Positions 27,762 to 35,712 of a DNA stretch of 64,000 nt are shown here, piece by piece (the first letter of the stretch is position 1; each line of letters opens with the position of its first letter). The DNA is taken from positions 87,225 to 151,224 of the forward strand of contig CAKTXZ010000005.1 in the NCBI GenBank assembly GCA_934632155.1. Reading direction: 5' to 3'. This stretch comes from an uncultured Clostridia bacterium. GTDB lineage: Bacteria; Bacillota; Clostridia; Christensenellales; Aristaeellaceae. Made by a program: the position numbers and the translations under genes. The notes beneath the pieces were generated by a model. It was not told the origin of the DNA. It did no database searches and was given only the letters and a program-made list of their open reading frames with translations.

Positions 27762-30260
27762 ATGGCCATTAAAATTGCGCTGGCCGGCAACCCGAACTGC
27801 GGCAAAACCACGCTATTCAACGCGCTGACCGGCTCGAACCAATTCGTGGGCAACTGGCCCGGCGTTACCGTGGAAAAAAAGGAGGGCCGCCTCAGGAAGC
27901 ATAACGACGTTATCATCATGGACCTGCCCGGCATCTACTCCCTGTCCCCCTATACGCTGGAGGAGGTCGTTTCCCGTAATTACCTGATTAACGATCGCCC
28001 CGACGCGATTCTCAACCTGATCGACGGCACCAATCTGGAGCGCAACCTGTACCTGACCACGCAGCTGACCGAGGTCGGCATTCCGGTGGTCGTGGCCGTC
28101 AACATGATGGACGTGGTGCGCAAGAACGGCGATAAAATCAATATTGCCGAGCTTTCCCGTCAGCTTGGATGCAAGGTCATGGAGATTTCCGCCCTCAAGG
28201 GCGAAGGCGTGATGGAGGCTGCGGAGGCGGCCGTCGCCGCGGCGCGCGCGAGCGTCAAGTCCGTGCCGATGCACACCTTCTCCGGCCCGGTCGAGCATGC
28301 GATCGCCCATATCGAGGAGGCGGCGGTGCACAGCCTGCCGGAGGTACAGCAGCGCTGGTACGCCATTAAGATTTTCGAGCGCGACAGCAAGGTGCTCGAG
28401 CAGCTGAAGATTCCTGCCAACGCTATGCAGCATATCGAAAGCGATATTCAGGCGGCGGAGCATGAGCTGGACGACGACGCGGAAGCGATTATTACCAACG
28501 AGCGCTACGTCTACATCGCGCAGGTCATCAAGGCGTGCTACAAGAAAAAGAACAGCGGCAAGCTTTCCGCCTCCGATAAGATCGACCGGGTGGTGACCAA
28601 CCGCTGGCTGGGTCTGCCGATCTTTGTGGCGGTCATGTTCCTTGTTTATTACATTTCGATGGTAACGGTGGGCAGCATGGCGACGGACTGGGCCAACGAC
28701 GGCGTGTTCGGCGACGGCTGGCATCTGTTTGGCATCGGTACGAAGCAATATGAAGAGGTAAACGACAAATACACGGCGGCCACGCAGGCGGTTCAGGCCT
28801 TTACGGGCACGGAAATTGACGCCGAAGCGGACGATTTTGACGCCGACGCGACGCTTACAGCGCTGCAGGCGTATGAAAAGACCGCTGATACCGCGACCAT
28901 TGAGGTCGAGGACGAGGAAACGCTGGCGCAGAACGAAATGACCGCCTATTACGACGCTATTCCGGCCGACGCCGACAAAAAAGCGACGGTGGGCATGACA
29001 TATGTCGACGCGGTGAAGTATCTGGCCGACAACGGCTTTGACGCGCCCGACCCCGCGTCGTACGGCGTATGGGTGCCCGGCGTGCCGGTGCTGGTGGAGC
29101 AGGGCTTGGATGCGATTGGCTGCGCGGACTGGCTCAAGGGCCTGATTCTGGACGGTATCGTGGCGGGCGTCGGCGCGGTGCTGGGCTTTGTGCCGCAGAT
29201 GCTGGTGCTGTTCCTGCTGCTGGCGATTCTGGAGGATTGCGGCTATATGGCGCGTATCGCCTTCGTGCTGGATCGCGTGTTCCGCAAGTTCGGCCTTTCC
29301 GGTAAGTCCTTCATTCCGATTCTGATCGGCACCGGCTGCGGCGTGCCCGGCATCATGGCGTCCCGTACCATTGAAAACGAGCGCGACCGTCGTATGACGA
29401 TCATGACGACCACCTTCATTCCCTGCGGCGCGAAGATGCCCTTTATCGCGATGATTGCGGGCGCGCTGTTCGGCGGTTCGCCGTGGATTTCCACATCGGC
29501 GTATTTCCTCGGTCTGGCGGCGATCATCATCAGCGGCATCATGCTGAAGAAGTCCAAGATGTTTGCCGGCGATCCCGCGCCCTTCGTTATGGAGCTGCCC
29601 GCCTATCACTGGCCGACGCCCGGCAACGTGCTGCGCGGCATGTGGGAGCGCGGCTGGAGCTTCATCAAGAAGGCCGGCACGATCATTCTGCTCTCGACAA
29701 TCTTCGTTTGGTTTACCACCTACTTTGGCGTAGTGGACGGCGCGTTCCGGATGCTGGCGAAGGATGAGATCGACCATTCCATTCTGGCTGCAATCGGCGG
29801 CGCGATCGCGTGGATCTTCAAGCCGTTGGGCTGGGGCGACTGGCAGGCGGCCGTGGCCTCCATTACCGGCTTGGTTGCGAAGGAGAACATCGTCGGCACG
29901 CTGGGCATCCTCTATGGCGGCGGCGACGGCACGGTCTATCAGAATCTGGCGAATGCGTTCTCGGGGCTGGCGGGCTATTCCTTCCTGACGTTTAACCTGC
30001 TGTGCGCGCCTTGCTTCGCGGCAATGGGCGCCATCAAGCGGGAAATGAACAGCCCCAAGTGGACATGGTTCGCAATTGCCTATCAGTGTGGCTTCGCCTA
30101 TGTTATCGCATTGATTATCTATCAAATCGGCATGCTGCTGCATGGCAGCTTCGGCGTGGCGACGGTGGTGGCCGTTGCGTTGGCCGTAGCGATTGTCTAT
30201 CTGCTGGTTCGCCGGAATCCTTACGATAACAACAGGCTGACGCAGAAAGCGAGCGCTTAA
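27762..30260 (+). CDS. feoB: Ferrous iron transporter FeoB
   Basis: Fe(II) transporter of 832 residues. The cytoplasmic G domain has G1 GNPNCGKTT (residues 9-17), G3 DLPGIYSL, G4 NMMD and a G5-like SALKGEG, then a helical guanine-dissociation-inhibitor-like region. The membrane part holds two Gate motifs (IGTGCGVPGIMASRTI with its cysteine, and LCAPCFAAMGAIKREM). Between the first and second membrane helices lies an acidic insert of about 115 residues, rich in Asp, Glu and Ala, predicted outside the cell. AGGAGGAGAACATC precedes the ATG. Confidence 0.97.
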   Translation: MAIKIALAGNPNCGKTTLFNALTGSNQFVGNWPGVTVEKKEGRLRKHNDVIIMDLPGIYSLSPYTLEEVVSRNYLINDRPDAILNLIDGTNLERNLYLTTQLTEVGIPVVVAVNMMDVVRKNGDKINIAELSRQLGCKVMEISALKGEGVMEAAEAAVAAARASVKSVPMHTFSGPVEHAIAHIEEAAVHSLPEVQQRWYAIKIFERDSKVLEQLKIPANAMQHIESDIQAAEHELDDDAEAIITNERYVYIAQVIKACYKKKNSGKLSASDKIDRVVTNRWLGLPIFVAVMFLVYYISMVTVGSMATDWANDGVFGDGWHLFGIGTKQYEEVNDKYTAATQAVQAFTGTEIDAEADDFDADATLTALQAYEKTADTATIEVEDEETLAQNEMTAYYDAIPADADKKATVGMTYVDAVKYLADNGFDAPDPASYGVWVPGVPVLVEQGLDAIGCADWLKGLILDGIVAGVGAVLGFVPQMLVLFLLLAILEDCGYMARIAFVLDRVFRKFGLSGKSFIPILIGTGCGVPGIMASRTIENERDRRMTIMTTTFIPCGAKMPFIAMIAGALFGGSPWISTSAYFLGLAAIIISGIMLKKSKMFAGDPAPFVMELPAYHWPTPGNVLRGMWERGWSFIKKAGTIILLSTIFVWFTTYFGVVDGAFRMLAKDEIDHSILAAIGGAIAWIFKPLGWGDWQAAVASITGLVAKENIVGTLGILYGGGDGTVYQNLANAFSGLAGYSFLTFNLLCAPCFAAMGAIKREMNSPKWTWFAIAYQCGFAYVIALIIYQIGMLLHGSFGVATVVAVALAVAIVYLLVRRNPYDNNRLTQKASA

Positions 30261-30261
30261 T

Positions 30262-30405
30262 ATGAGTATTGGTACAATTGTTGTTGCTTCCATTCTGCTT
30301 CTCATTGTCGGCGCGATTGTGTACGCCATGATCCGGGCAAAGAAACGCGGAAAGCCGATTAATTCCTGTGGCGGCGATTGCGCGCATTGCCGCGGATGCC
30401 ATTGA
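30262..30405 (+). CDS. FeoB-associated Cys-rich membrane protein
   Basis: Small protein of 47 residues starting one base after the feoB stop. One N-terminal transmembrane helix (MSIGTIVVASILLLIVGAIV) is followed by a basic stretch and a Cys-rich tail CGGDCAHCRGCH. This matches the small FeoB-associated Cys-rich proteins often found behind feoB in Bacillota; a role in handling Fe(II) at the membrane is inferred. Confidence 0.88.
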   Translation: MSIGTIVVASILLLIVGAIVYAMIRAKKRGKPINSCGGDCAHCRGCH

Positions 30406-30423
30406 GAAAAAGCTTCCAAAGGG

Positions 30424-30505
30424 GCTGTGAAAGAACCAAACGTTCATTCGCAGCCCCATTGCATCCCGCTGGCTTGACCGCGACTTTTTTGACAGTCTGA
30501 AACGT
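30424..30505 (+). repeat. Recurrent intergenic element, plus-strand copy
   Basis: A hairpin with arms GGGGCTG and CAGCCCC, then ATTGCATCCCGCTGGCTTG, ACCGCGA and CTTTTTTGACAGTCTG. It follows the feo operon and could double as its terminator. Confidence 0.65.
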
Positions 30506-31012
30506 AAGACGCTCTTGCGCCTGGAGCGTCGTTTTCCTGCAGGCCGGAGCGCCGGTTTTGGATGCGGCTGAGGGCGAAGCCGCCTTTAGGCCGCCTGAAG
30601 CCTGCGCCCCGTCCCGGAAGGATGCGGGGCGGTCCGGAAAGCGATGGCGGAAGCGGTCGTGCGCATTGATCGAGCCGCGCAGCCCGCAATCGCCGCGCAG
30701 GGCGCCGCCGTCTCCTGCGCTCCTTTGATTTCGGGGCTTTCTTCCGCGCTCATCCGCTGTCGGCGGCGGGATACGTCCCTCGAGCCGGGCGGCATGGCCG
30801 CTTTTGCCAATGCGTGATTTGGCCATGGCGGGCGGAACAGGCGAAGCCCGCCGGTTTTGCGGATGGAAACACGCCGTGCGTCCGCGCCCCTTCCGCCTTG
30901 ACGCTTCATGCCGCCGACCCTTTCGCCGCCGTACGCGCCTGTGCGCCGTACGGCGTTTGAAGTTGAAGGTTCAAATTTTATATATTACAAAAAGGAAACA
31001 GAATTGTAACCG

Positions 31013-31028
31013 TTTTTTTTTTTTTTTT
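31013..31028 (+). repeat. Homopolymeric T16 tract upstream of the Cys-rich secreted protein
   Basis: Sixteen consecutive T, about 10 bases before a TTGACC -35-like box. Long mononucleotide tracts at promoters are known slip-strand sites in other bacteria; a role here is inference. Confidence 0.85.
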
Positions 31029-31110
31029 GATGTAGATTTGACCGAAGCGTAACGTCGGCATGATACAATAAACAAAAACATGGAAAAGCAGGAAAAGGAG
31101 TGCAGAAAAA

Positions 31111-33027
31111 GTGAGAAAATGGAAAATGTTTGCCGCCGTTTGCCTGACGGCGCTGACGCTGGCCGTAACCCTTCCCGCGCTGGCGCATGAGCCGGGACGC
31201 CATACGGGCACTTCGCCGATACAATACTCGGCGACGGAGCATTGGTTCATCTGCGATGAATGCGGGGAAACGTGGGCAAGAGAGAAGCATATGCCAGCGT
31301 GCAACAGCAAATTGTGCTTGATGTGCGATTACCCGTGCGAGGGAACAAGCGGGGTGACCCATGTCGGCGAGACTACGTGGATCTGTGGCAGCAACGAGCA
31401 CTGGAAGGTATGCGATGCATGCTGGGCTGAGCTCGGAGATCGCGGCGAACATAGGATGGCATGGGAATATAGTGAGCTAATGCACTGGAGGGTATGCATA
31501 GACTGCGGAGGCGAAGGGATACTCAGTGATTTTGAAGATCATGTCGTAAATTGCGCAACCGGGTTGTGTACGATTTGCGGACAGCCGGGAAAGATAACGG
31601 CGCATTCCGGCGAGGATAGCTTGGCATGGGATGAGTATTGCCACTGGATGCAATGCAGTAAATGCGGTGAGGAGACCGGAGAGCGCAGCGCGCATACAAA
31701 TATATGGAACTATACTGAGGAAACTCACTGGACGGTATGCAGCGTATGCGGAGGGTATACCGGTAATTCTGACTGGCATAGCATAGACTGCGCAACCGGG
31801 CTGTGTCGGACTTGCGGACAGCCGGGTGCAAGCGAATTTTCTCACAATTTCAGCGAAGATTGGAGCCACGATGCCGACGAGCATTGGTGGACTTGCGGCC
31901 GCTGCGGCATAAGGATAAATGTCGAGCCGCACTATGCCAGCTGCAAAACTGGCACTCGTTGCGAGACATGTGGGTATCCGGTTGTAGACGTCATTTCGCA
32001 CGGCGAGGAGGAATGGCATTGGACGGAAACAGAATGCTGGTCAATTTGCAAGGATTGCAAACAAGAAATTTCTCGGCATGAGCATATAATCTGGTGCACA
32101 TCACCGGGCCGCTGTACGTTCTGCGAACAAAAAGTAAACGGAATCTTCCTGCATAGCGGCTGTGATGAAAAGCCGGCCGGGATAACCGAGAGCGAGCATT
32201 GGTACTTCTGCCGGGATTGTAATCAGGAAGCTTGGCGAGCAAAGCACACCTACGAAAACGGCGCTTGTTTTTGCGGCTACAAGCAGCCGACGGCTACCCA
32301 GAAGCCAACAGCAGCGCCGAAGCCGACGACCGCGCCGAAGCCGACGGCCACCCAAAAGCCAACAGCAGCGCCGAAGCCGACTGCCGCGCCAAAGCCGACG
32401 ACCGCGCCGAAGCCGACGGCCGTCCCCAAAGCTGAACAGTATGCTGCGGATGCGAAATGCATCGATAACGGCGACGGCACGCACGACGTAGTGCTGGCGA
32501 ACGGCGACCGGCAGACGAAGCGCTGCGAATGGCTCGAAGCCGCGCTTCGCGGGCGCGCGTGCGAGGTGTGCGGCGTATGCGGCGCGACGCGGCTGCAGAT
32601 CGGCACGGCGGGCGGGCGACAGACGGATGTTCCGGCGGCGCTGCAGGAGGCGATCATCCTTGCGCTGACCAACCGAATGGACGAAACGCGACTGACCGAG
32701 GCGACGGCGAAGCCTGCCGCACGGGCGCAAACGCCGGAGGGCGCGCAGCTGATCGTGCGCGAACGGAAAACGCTCGTCGGCGGAAGCGGCGAAACGGTGA
32801 AGGTATATGTCGTCAGCTATGCCGGCGACGGCGAAATGGCGCGGCACAGCGGCATGCTCATGCTGCGCCTGCCCTGCCAGATGAACGGCGACGTGCTGGA
32901 GGGCTATCGGCTGATGCGCCTGACCGCGGACGGCGATATGATCGAGCTGTCCTTTATGACGGGCGACGGCAGCCTGATCTTTACCACCGAGGAATTGGGC
33001 GTCTTCGCGCTGATTCCTATGCCGTAA
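31111..33027 (+). CDS. Secreted protein with tandem CxxC/His/Trp units
   Basis: Unrecognised protein of 638 residues. A signal peptide (to about residue 26, ALA-HEPG) is followed to about residue 390 by repeated units of the form EHWxxCxxC-x(8-10)-H-x4-C-x4-CxxC, for example EHWFICDECG...CLMC, HWTVCSVCGG...CRTCG and EHWYFCRDC...CFCG. I count about 13-14 CxxC pairs, arranged like tandem zinc knuckles with an invariant Trp. A proline-threonine linker follows (KPTAAPKPTTAP type), then a 190-residue C-terminal region with CEVCGVCG and a beta-rich end (FTTEELGVFALIP). The start is GTG with AAAGGAG. The repeat half is AT-richer than the C-terminal half. Function unknown; surface metal or ligand binding is only a guess. 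Confidence 0.75.
   Translation: MRKWKMFAAVCLTALTLAVTLPALAHEPGRHTGTSPIQYSATEHWFICDECGETWAREKHMPACNSKLCLMCDYPCEGTSGVTHVGETTWICGSNEHWKVCDACWAELGDRGEHRMAWEYSELMHWRVCIDCGGEGILSDFEDHVVNCATGLCTICGQPGKITAHSGEDSLAWDEYCHWMQCSKCGEETGERSAHTNIWNYTEETHWTVCSVCGGYTGNSDWHSIDCATGLCRTCGQPGASEFSHNFSEDWSHDADEHWWTCGRCGIRINVEPHYASCKTGTRCETCGYPVVDVISHGEEEWHWTETECWSICKDCKQEISRHEHIIWCTSPGRCTFCEQKVNGIFLHSGCDEKPAGITESEHWYFCRDCNQEAWRAKHTYENGACFCGYKQPTATQKPTAAPKPTTAPKPTATQKPTAAPKPTAAPKPTTAPKPTAVPKAEQYAADAKCIDNGDGTHDVVLANGDRQTKRCEWLEAALRGRACEVCGVCGATRLQIGTAGGRQTDVPAALQEAIILALTNRMDETRLTEATAKPAARAQTPEGAQLIVRERKTLVGGSGETVKVYVVSYAGDGEMARHSGMLMLRLPCQMNGDVLEGYRLMRLTADGDMIELSFMTGDGSLIFTTEELGVFALIPMP
32287..32427 (+). repeat. Minisatellite encoding the Pro-Thr linker
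   Basis: Near-identical 18-base units such as CCAACAGCAGCGCCGAAG and CCGACGACCGCGCCGAAG are reiterated about eight times and encode KPTAAP/KPTTAP/KPTATQ. Copy number could vary between strains. Confidence 0.85.
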
Positions 33028-33142
33028 CGGGAGCGCAGGAACGTTTCGAGGGGAACGCGTACCGTAACGGGCATACGGGGGCTTTTCGAAAGGAGCACGC
33101 GCCGTGACGGGAAGATAGAAACCTTTCCAGGGGGAAGCACGC
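33022..33142 (+). repeat. Three tandem 40-bp repeats spanning a stop codon
   Basis: Units begin CCGTAACGGG at 33022, CCGTAACGGG at 33062 and CCGTGACGGG at 33102, an exact 40-base period. Each unit continues with a CTTTTCGA/CGTTTCGA-like block and then GGAGCACGCG/GGGAACGCGT/GGAAGCACGC. The TAA of the Cys-rich protein gene is inside the first unit. A T6 run follows near 33171. Confidence 0.8.
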
Positions 33143-33215
33143 TTGGCGGCGACCAGGGGCTTTCCCCCCTTTTTTAAGGAAAGAAGGGGCGTTTTATATC
33201 GGTTTACTGGCGCTT

Positions 33216-33741
33216 GTGACGCTGATAATCGCCGCGCCTGCGCGGGTGGAGGGCGCGTTGAAGGCTTCCCATAGCCAATATTTTACGGCATATGCGGCTG
33301 CGGCTTGCCCAGATGTGGCGATTGTCGTGCGGCGCGGGCAGCCAGAACGGCAATATCGCCATGCGCTATTACACAATAATATCAGCCGGTATCAGCGTCA
33401 GGACGGGCGCGTTATTTATCAGCTGAATCAGAAGGGCTTGAACGCGCCGGTGAAGGCGGCGGGGCAATTCGCGCGGGAGAGCTGCTGGAAAATTATCTTT
33501 CCCATGACCGGCCTGATGATGATAATCCGTATGATTGTTACAATTATCGATTCCTTCACGGCATCCACCAAGCAGACGATTTCAAGGATGGAGGACACGG
33601 CCTTTGGCAACAGCCTGAATTTCGGCCCTTCCTCCGCAATGAGCTGGATTGATTCGATCATGATCCTGCTGCCGGGCGTTGTTACGCTGATGATGCGAAG
33701 GGTGGCGCGCAGCTGTGAGGGCTGGGCCGAAGGGCTTGAGC
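33216..33741 (+). pseudogene. Remnant of a sugar ABC transporter permease (first)
   Basis: The recognisable part (about 33455-33715) encodes ESCWKIIFPMTGLMMIIRMIVTI and SSAMSWIDSIMILLPGVVTLMMRR, the last third of a MalF-type permease. The EAA loop and the first four helices are missing, and what precedes it does not look like a permease. The frame also runs past the expected terminus into the next gene. It belongs to the same wrecked operon as the next two entries. Confidence 0.7.
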
Positions 33742-34311
33742 AAGCCCGCCGTCAGGCGCAAGAACGGCGGCTCCATATGGAACGTCGTTCGCTGGCTGAT
33801 GATGGTCGGCATTTGTTATGTCATTCTGTATCCGCCGCTTATCAAGCTGTCCGTGGCGCTGATGTCGCCGGGACGTCAGGCCACGAAGAACGGCCTGTTT
33901 ATCTGCGTTCTGCGCCAGCTCCCCGCCCACCTGCCGGTTGAGATGGAGGAGGCCGCCTTTGTGGCCGGCGCGGGCGTGGACAGAACCTCTTGGGGCGTTA
34001 TGACGCCCAACGCCGTTCCTGTGCTTGTGACCGCCGGCGTGCCGAGCTTTGTCGGTACATGGAACGATCTGTATACCGCGTCGACCCACATGTCCGGCAT
34101 GCCGCTCTTTTCCACGCTGCTTAACACGCTTTCCTTTTCCATTTCCCCTTCGGCGGGCGGCATGCCGGCGATCGATACGATCCGGCTGTCCATGCTGACG
34201 AACGCGGGCGCGCTGCTGATTACCGCGCAGCTGCTGGCGCTGTTCCTATTGGCACAGCGGTTCTTTGCGCAGGGCGTTGAGCGCGCGGGGCGCACGGGCA
34301 TGTCCCGGAGC
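33715..34311 (+). pseudogene. Internally deleted sugar ABC transporter permease (second)
   Basis: The N-terminus (WNVVRWLMMVGICYVILYPPLIKLSVALMSP) is joined directly to the late EAA-type region (NGLFICVLRQLP, then EMEEAAFVAGAG, FVGTWNDLYTAS) and the usual terminus LLALFLLAQRFFAQGVERAG. About 150 residues covering helices 2-4 are missing without loss of frame. The glycine-rich EAA loop is also degenerate. It cannot form a normal permease. Confidence 0.8.
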
Positions 34312-34342
34312 CTTACCGAGGCTTTTTTGACAGACAGATGCA
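34296..34342 (+). repeat. Recurrent intergenic element, partial copy
   Basis: GCATGTCCCGGAGCCTTACC is followed by GAGGCTTTTTTGACAGACAGA, matching the tail part of the copies at 6601 and 30461. The hairpin part is absent or degenerate. It sits at the end of the second permease remnant. Confidence 0.6.
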
Positions 34343-34452
34343 ACATTTGTTGCATTTTGCACACGAATTTTGCATTGATGAAACGGTTGAATATCGGTTA
34401 CAATCTATATGACCGAGCGGCGCAACGACAAACGACATGGCAGGAGGGAAGC

Positions 34453-35709
34453 GTCATAAAGAAAACTCTTTTGGCGATTGTCGGACTCATGCCGGCCTAT
34501 TGGCTTGATATGACGCCCACTGAAAAAAGCAGGACATATGCTGAGGAAATGGCGCTGATTGACGAAATCAATCAAAAATACAACTGCAATTTGACCTTTG
34601 CCAGCACCGGCGACTGGCATTCCCATATGTCTGTGGTGAATACATCGCTGGTTAACGGTGAGAAGATTGCGGACGTGTTCTGGGCGGGCCTTTGGCACGG
34701 CGGCGCCCAAGCGGGCGGACAAAGGGCTGATTGTTCCGCTGGACGACTATTTTGATTTTGATGATGAGACATGGAACCAAAGCTGCGATGACGAATGGCG
34801 CTATCAGGGGAAGCATTACTGCATTACCAGTTGGGACGACGCAGTCGGCCATGTGATTTTGTTCAATAAGCGTATCTGCGCCGAGAACGGAATTACCGAC
34901 GAATACCTCTACGACCCTCAGCGCAATGGGGAATGGACGTGGGATAAGCTGCGCGAGATGGCGGTTAAGTGCACAAAGGATACTGACAATGACGGCGCGA
35001 TCGACGTGTACGGCTATGGCTCCTACGGCGCTTGCCCGACCTGCCCCGAGCCGTACCTGTACGCGAACGGCGCCGCGCCTGTTGTACGGGACGAAAACTT
35101 CCATTATCAGTACAATTTGGATGATCCCAAGGCGATCGAGGCGATTCAATTCTGCTATGATCTGTACTGGACGGATCAGGTTTGCTACATGGGCTCGAGC
35201 GACTGGGACTCGTGGGAGGGGCTGTGGCGCATGGGCAAGACAGCGCTCTATGAGGTGGCCTCGTGGAACATGGCAGATTATTTTGAGGATTTGGAGGACG
35301 ACGAGATCGGCATTCTGCTGATTCCTAAGGGTCCCAGCGCGGACGGCTATGTGAACGCGCAGTCCATGCCTCGGGCATGTGTATGCAGCCTATGGCGGAG
35401 GATAAGGAGGCCGTGGCCGCCATCGTGACCGATTGGTTCCGGGATTATGAATGGCGCCAGCCCAATAAGGCGGCGGATCAGTGGGAAAACTATGTGTTCG
35501 ACGACGAATCGCTGGAAACCATCGAGATGATGACGGGCAGAAGCGTCTCGCTGCTGGGCGAGGTATCCACCTGTTTCCGCGATAATGTGCTGTGGAACGA
35601 TTAGGGCATCAAGCAGGGAATTTCCCCGCGCACTTATGTTGAAACCATGAAGGATGCATGTCAGAATTCCTTTGACGAGCTTTGGAACGAAGCGACGGCG
35701 GGCGAGTAA
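34453..35709 (+). pseudogene. Broken extracellular sugar-binding protein
   Basis: Coding resemblance to an extracellular solute-binding protein runs over three frames: EMALIDEINQKYNCNLTF and DVFWAG (to about 34685), then ADKGLIVPLDDYFDFDDETW through SWNMADYFEDLEDDEIGILLIPKG (to about 35365), then MCMQPMAEDKEAVAAIVTDWF. A TAG at 35602-35604 interrupts the last frame, which continues GIKQGISPRTYVETMKDAC to a TAA at 35707. An AGGAGG precedes, but the expected start codon position reads GTCATA. At least two frameshifts and one nonsense codon. Confidence 0.88.
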
Positions 35710-35712
35710 CCG

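Larger units (their letters stand above)
30406..31110 (+). other. 705-base intergenic region
   Basis: No gene is supported although parts are GC-rich and open in some frames. It contains a copy of the recurrent element (30424-30505), a perfect 9-bp inverted repeat CGCCGTACG/CGTACGGCG (30927-30955) followed by TTT, a T16 tract (31013-31028), and a candidate promoter for the next gene (TTGACC just after the tract; TACAAT near 31064). Confidence 0.55.

Noticed and set aside
27813..30419. Long open minus-strand frame across feoB
   Set aside because: Antisense shadow of feoB with no recognisable domain and biased composition; also spans the small Cys-rich gene.
32287..32427. CRISPR-like or regulatory direct repeats
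   Set aside because: The repeats are in frame inside a coding sequence and encode a Pro-Thr linker.
33022..33142. CRISPR array
   Set aside because: The 40-base units are contiguous with no unique spacers, only three copies exist and no cas gene is present.
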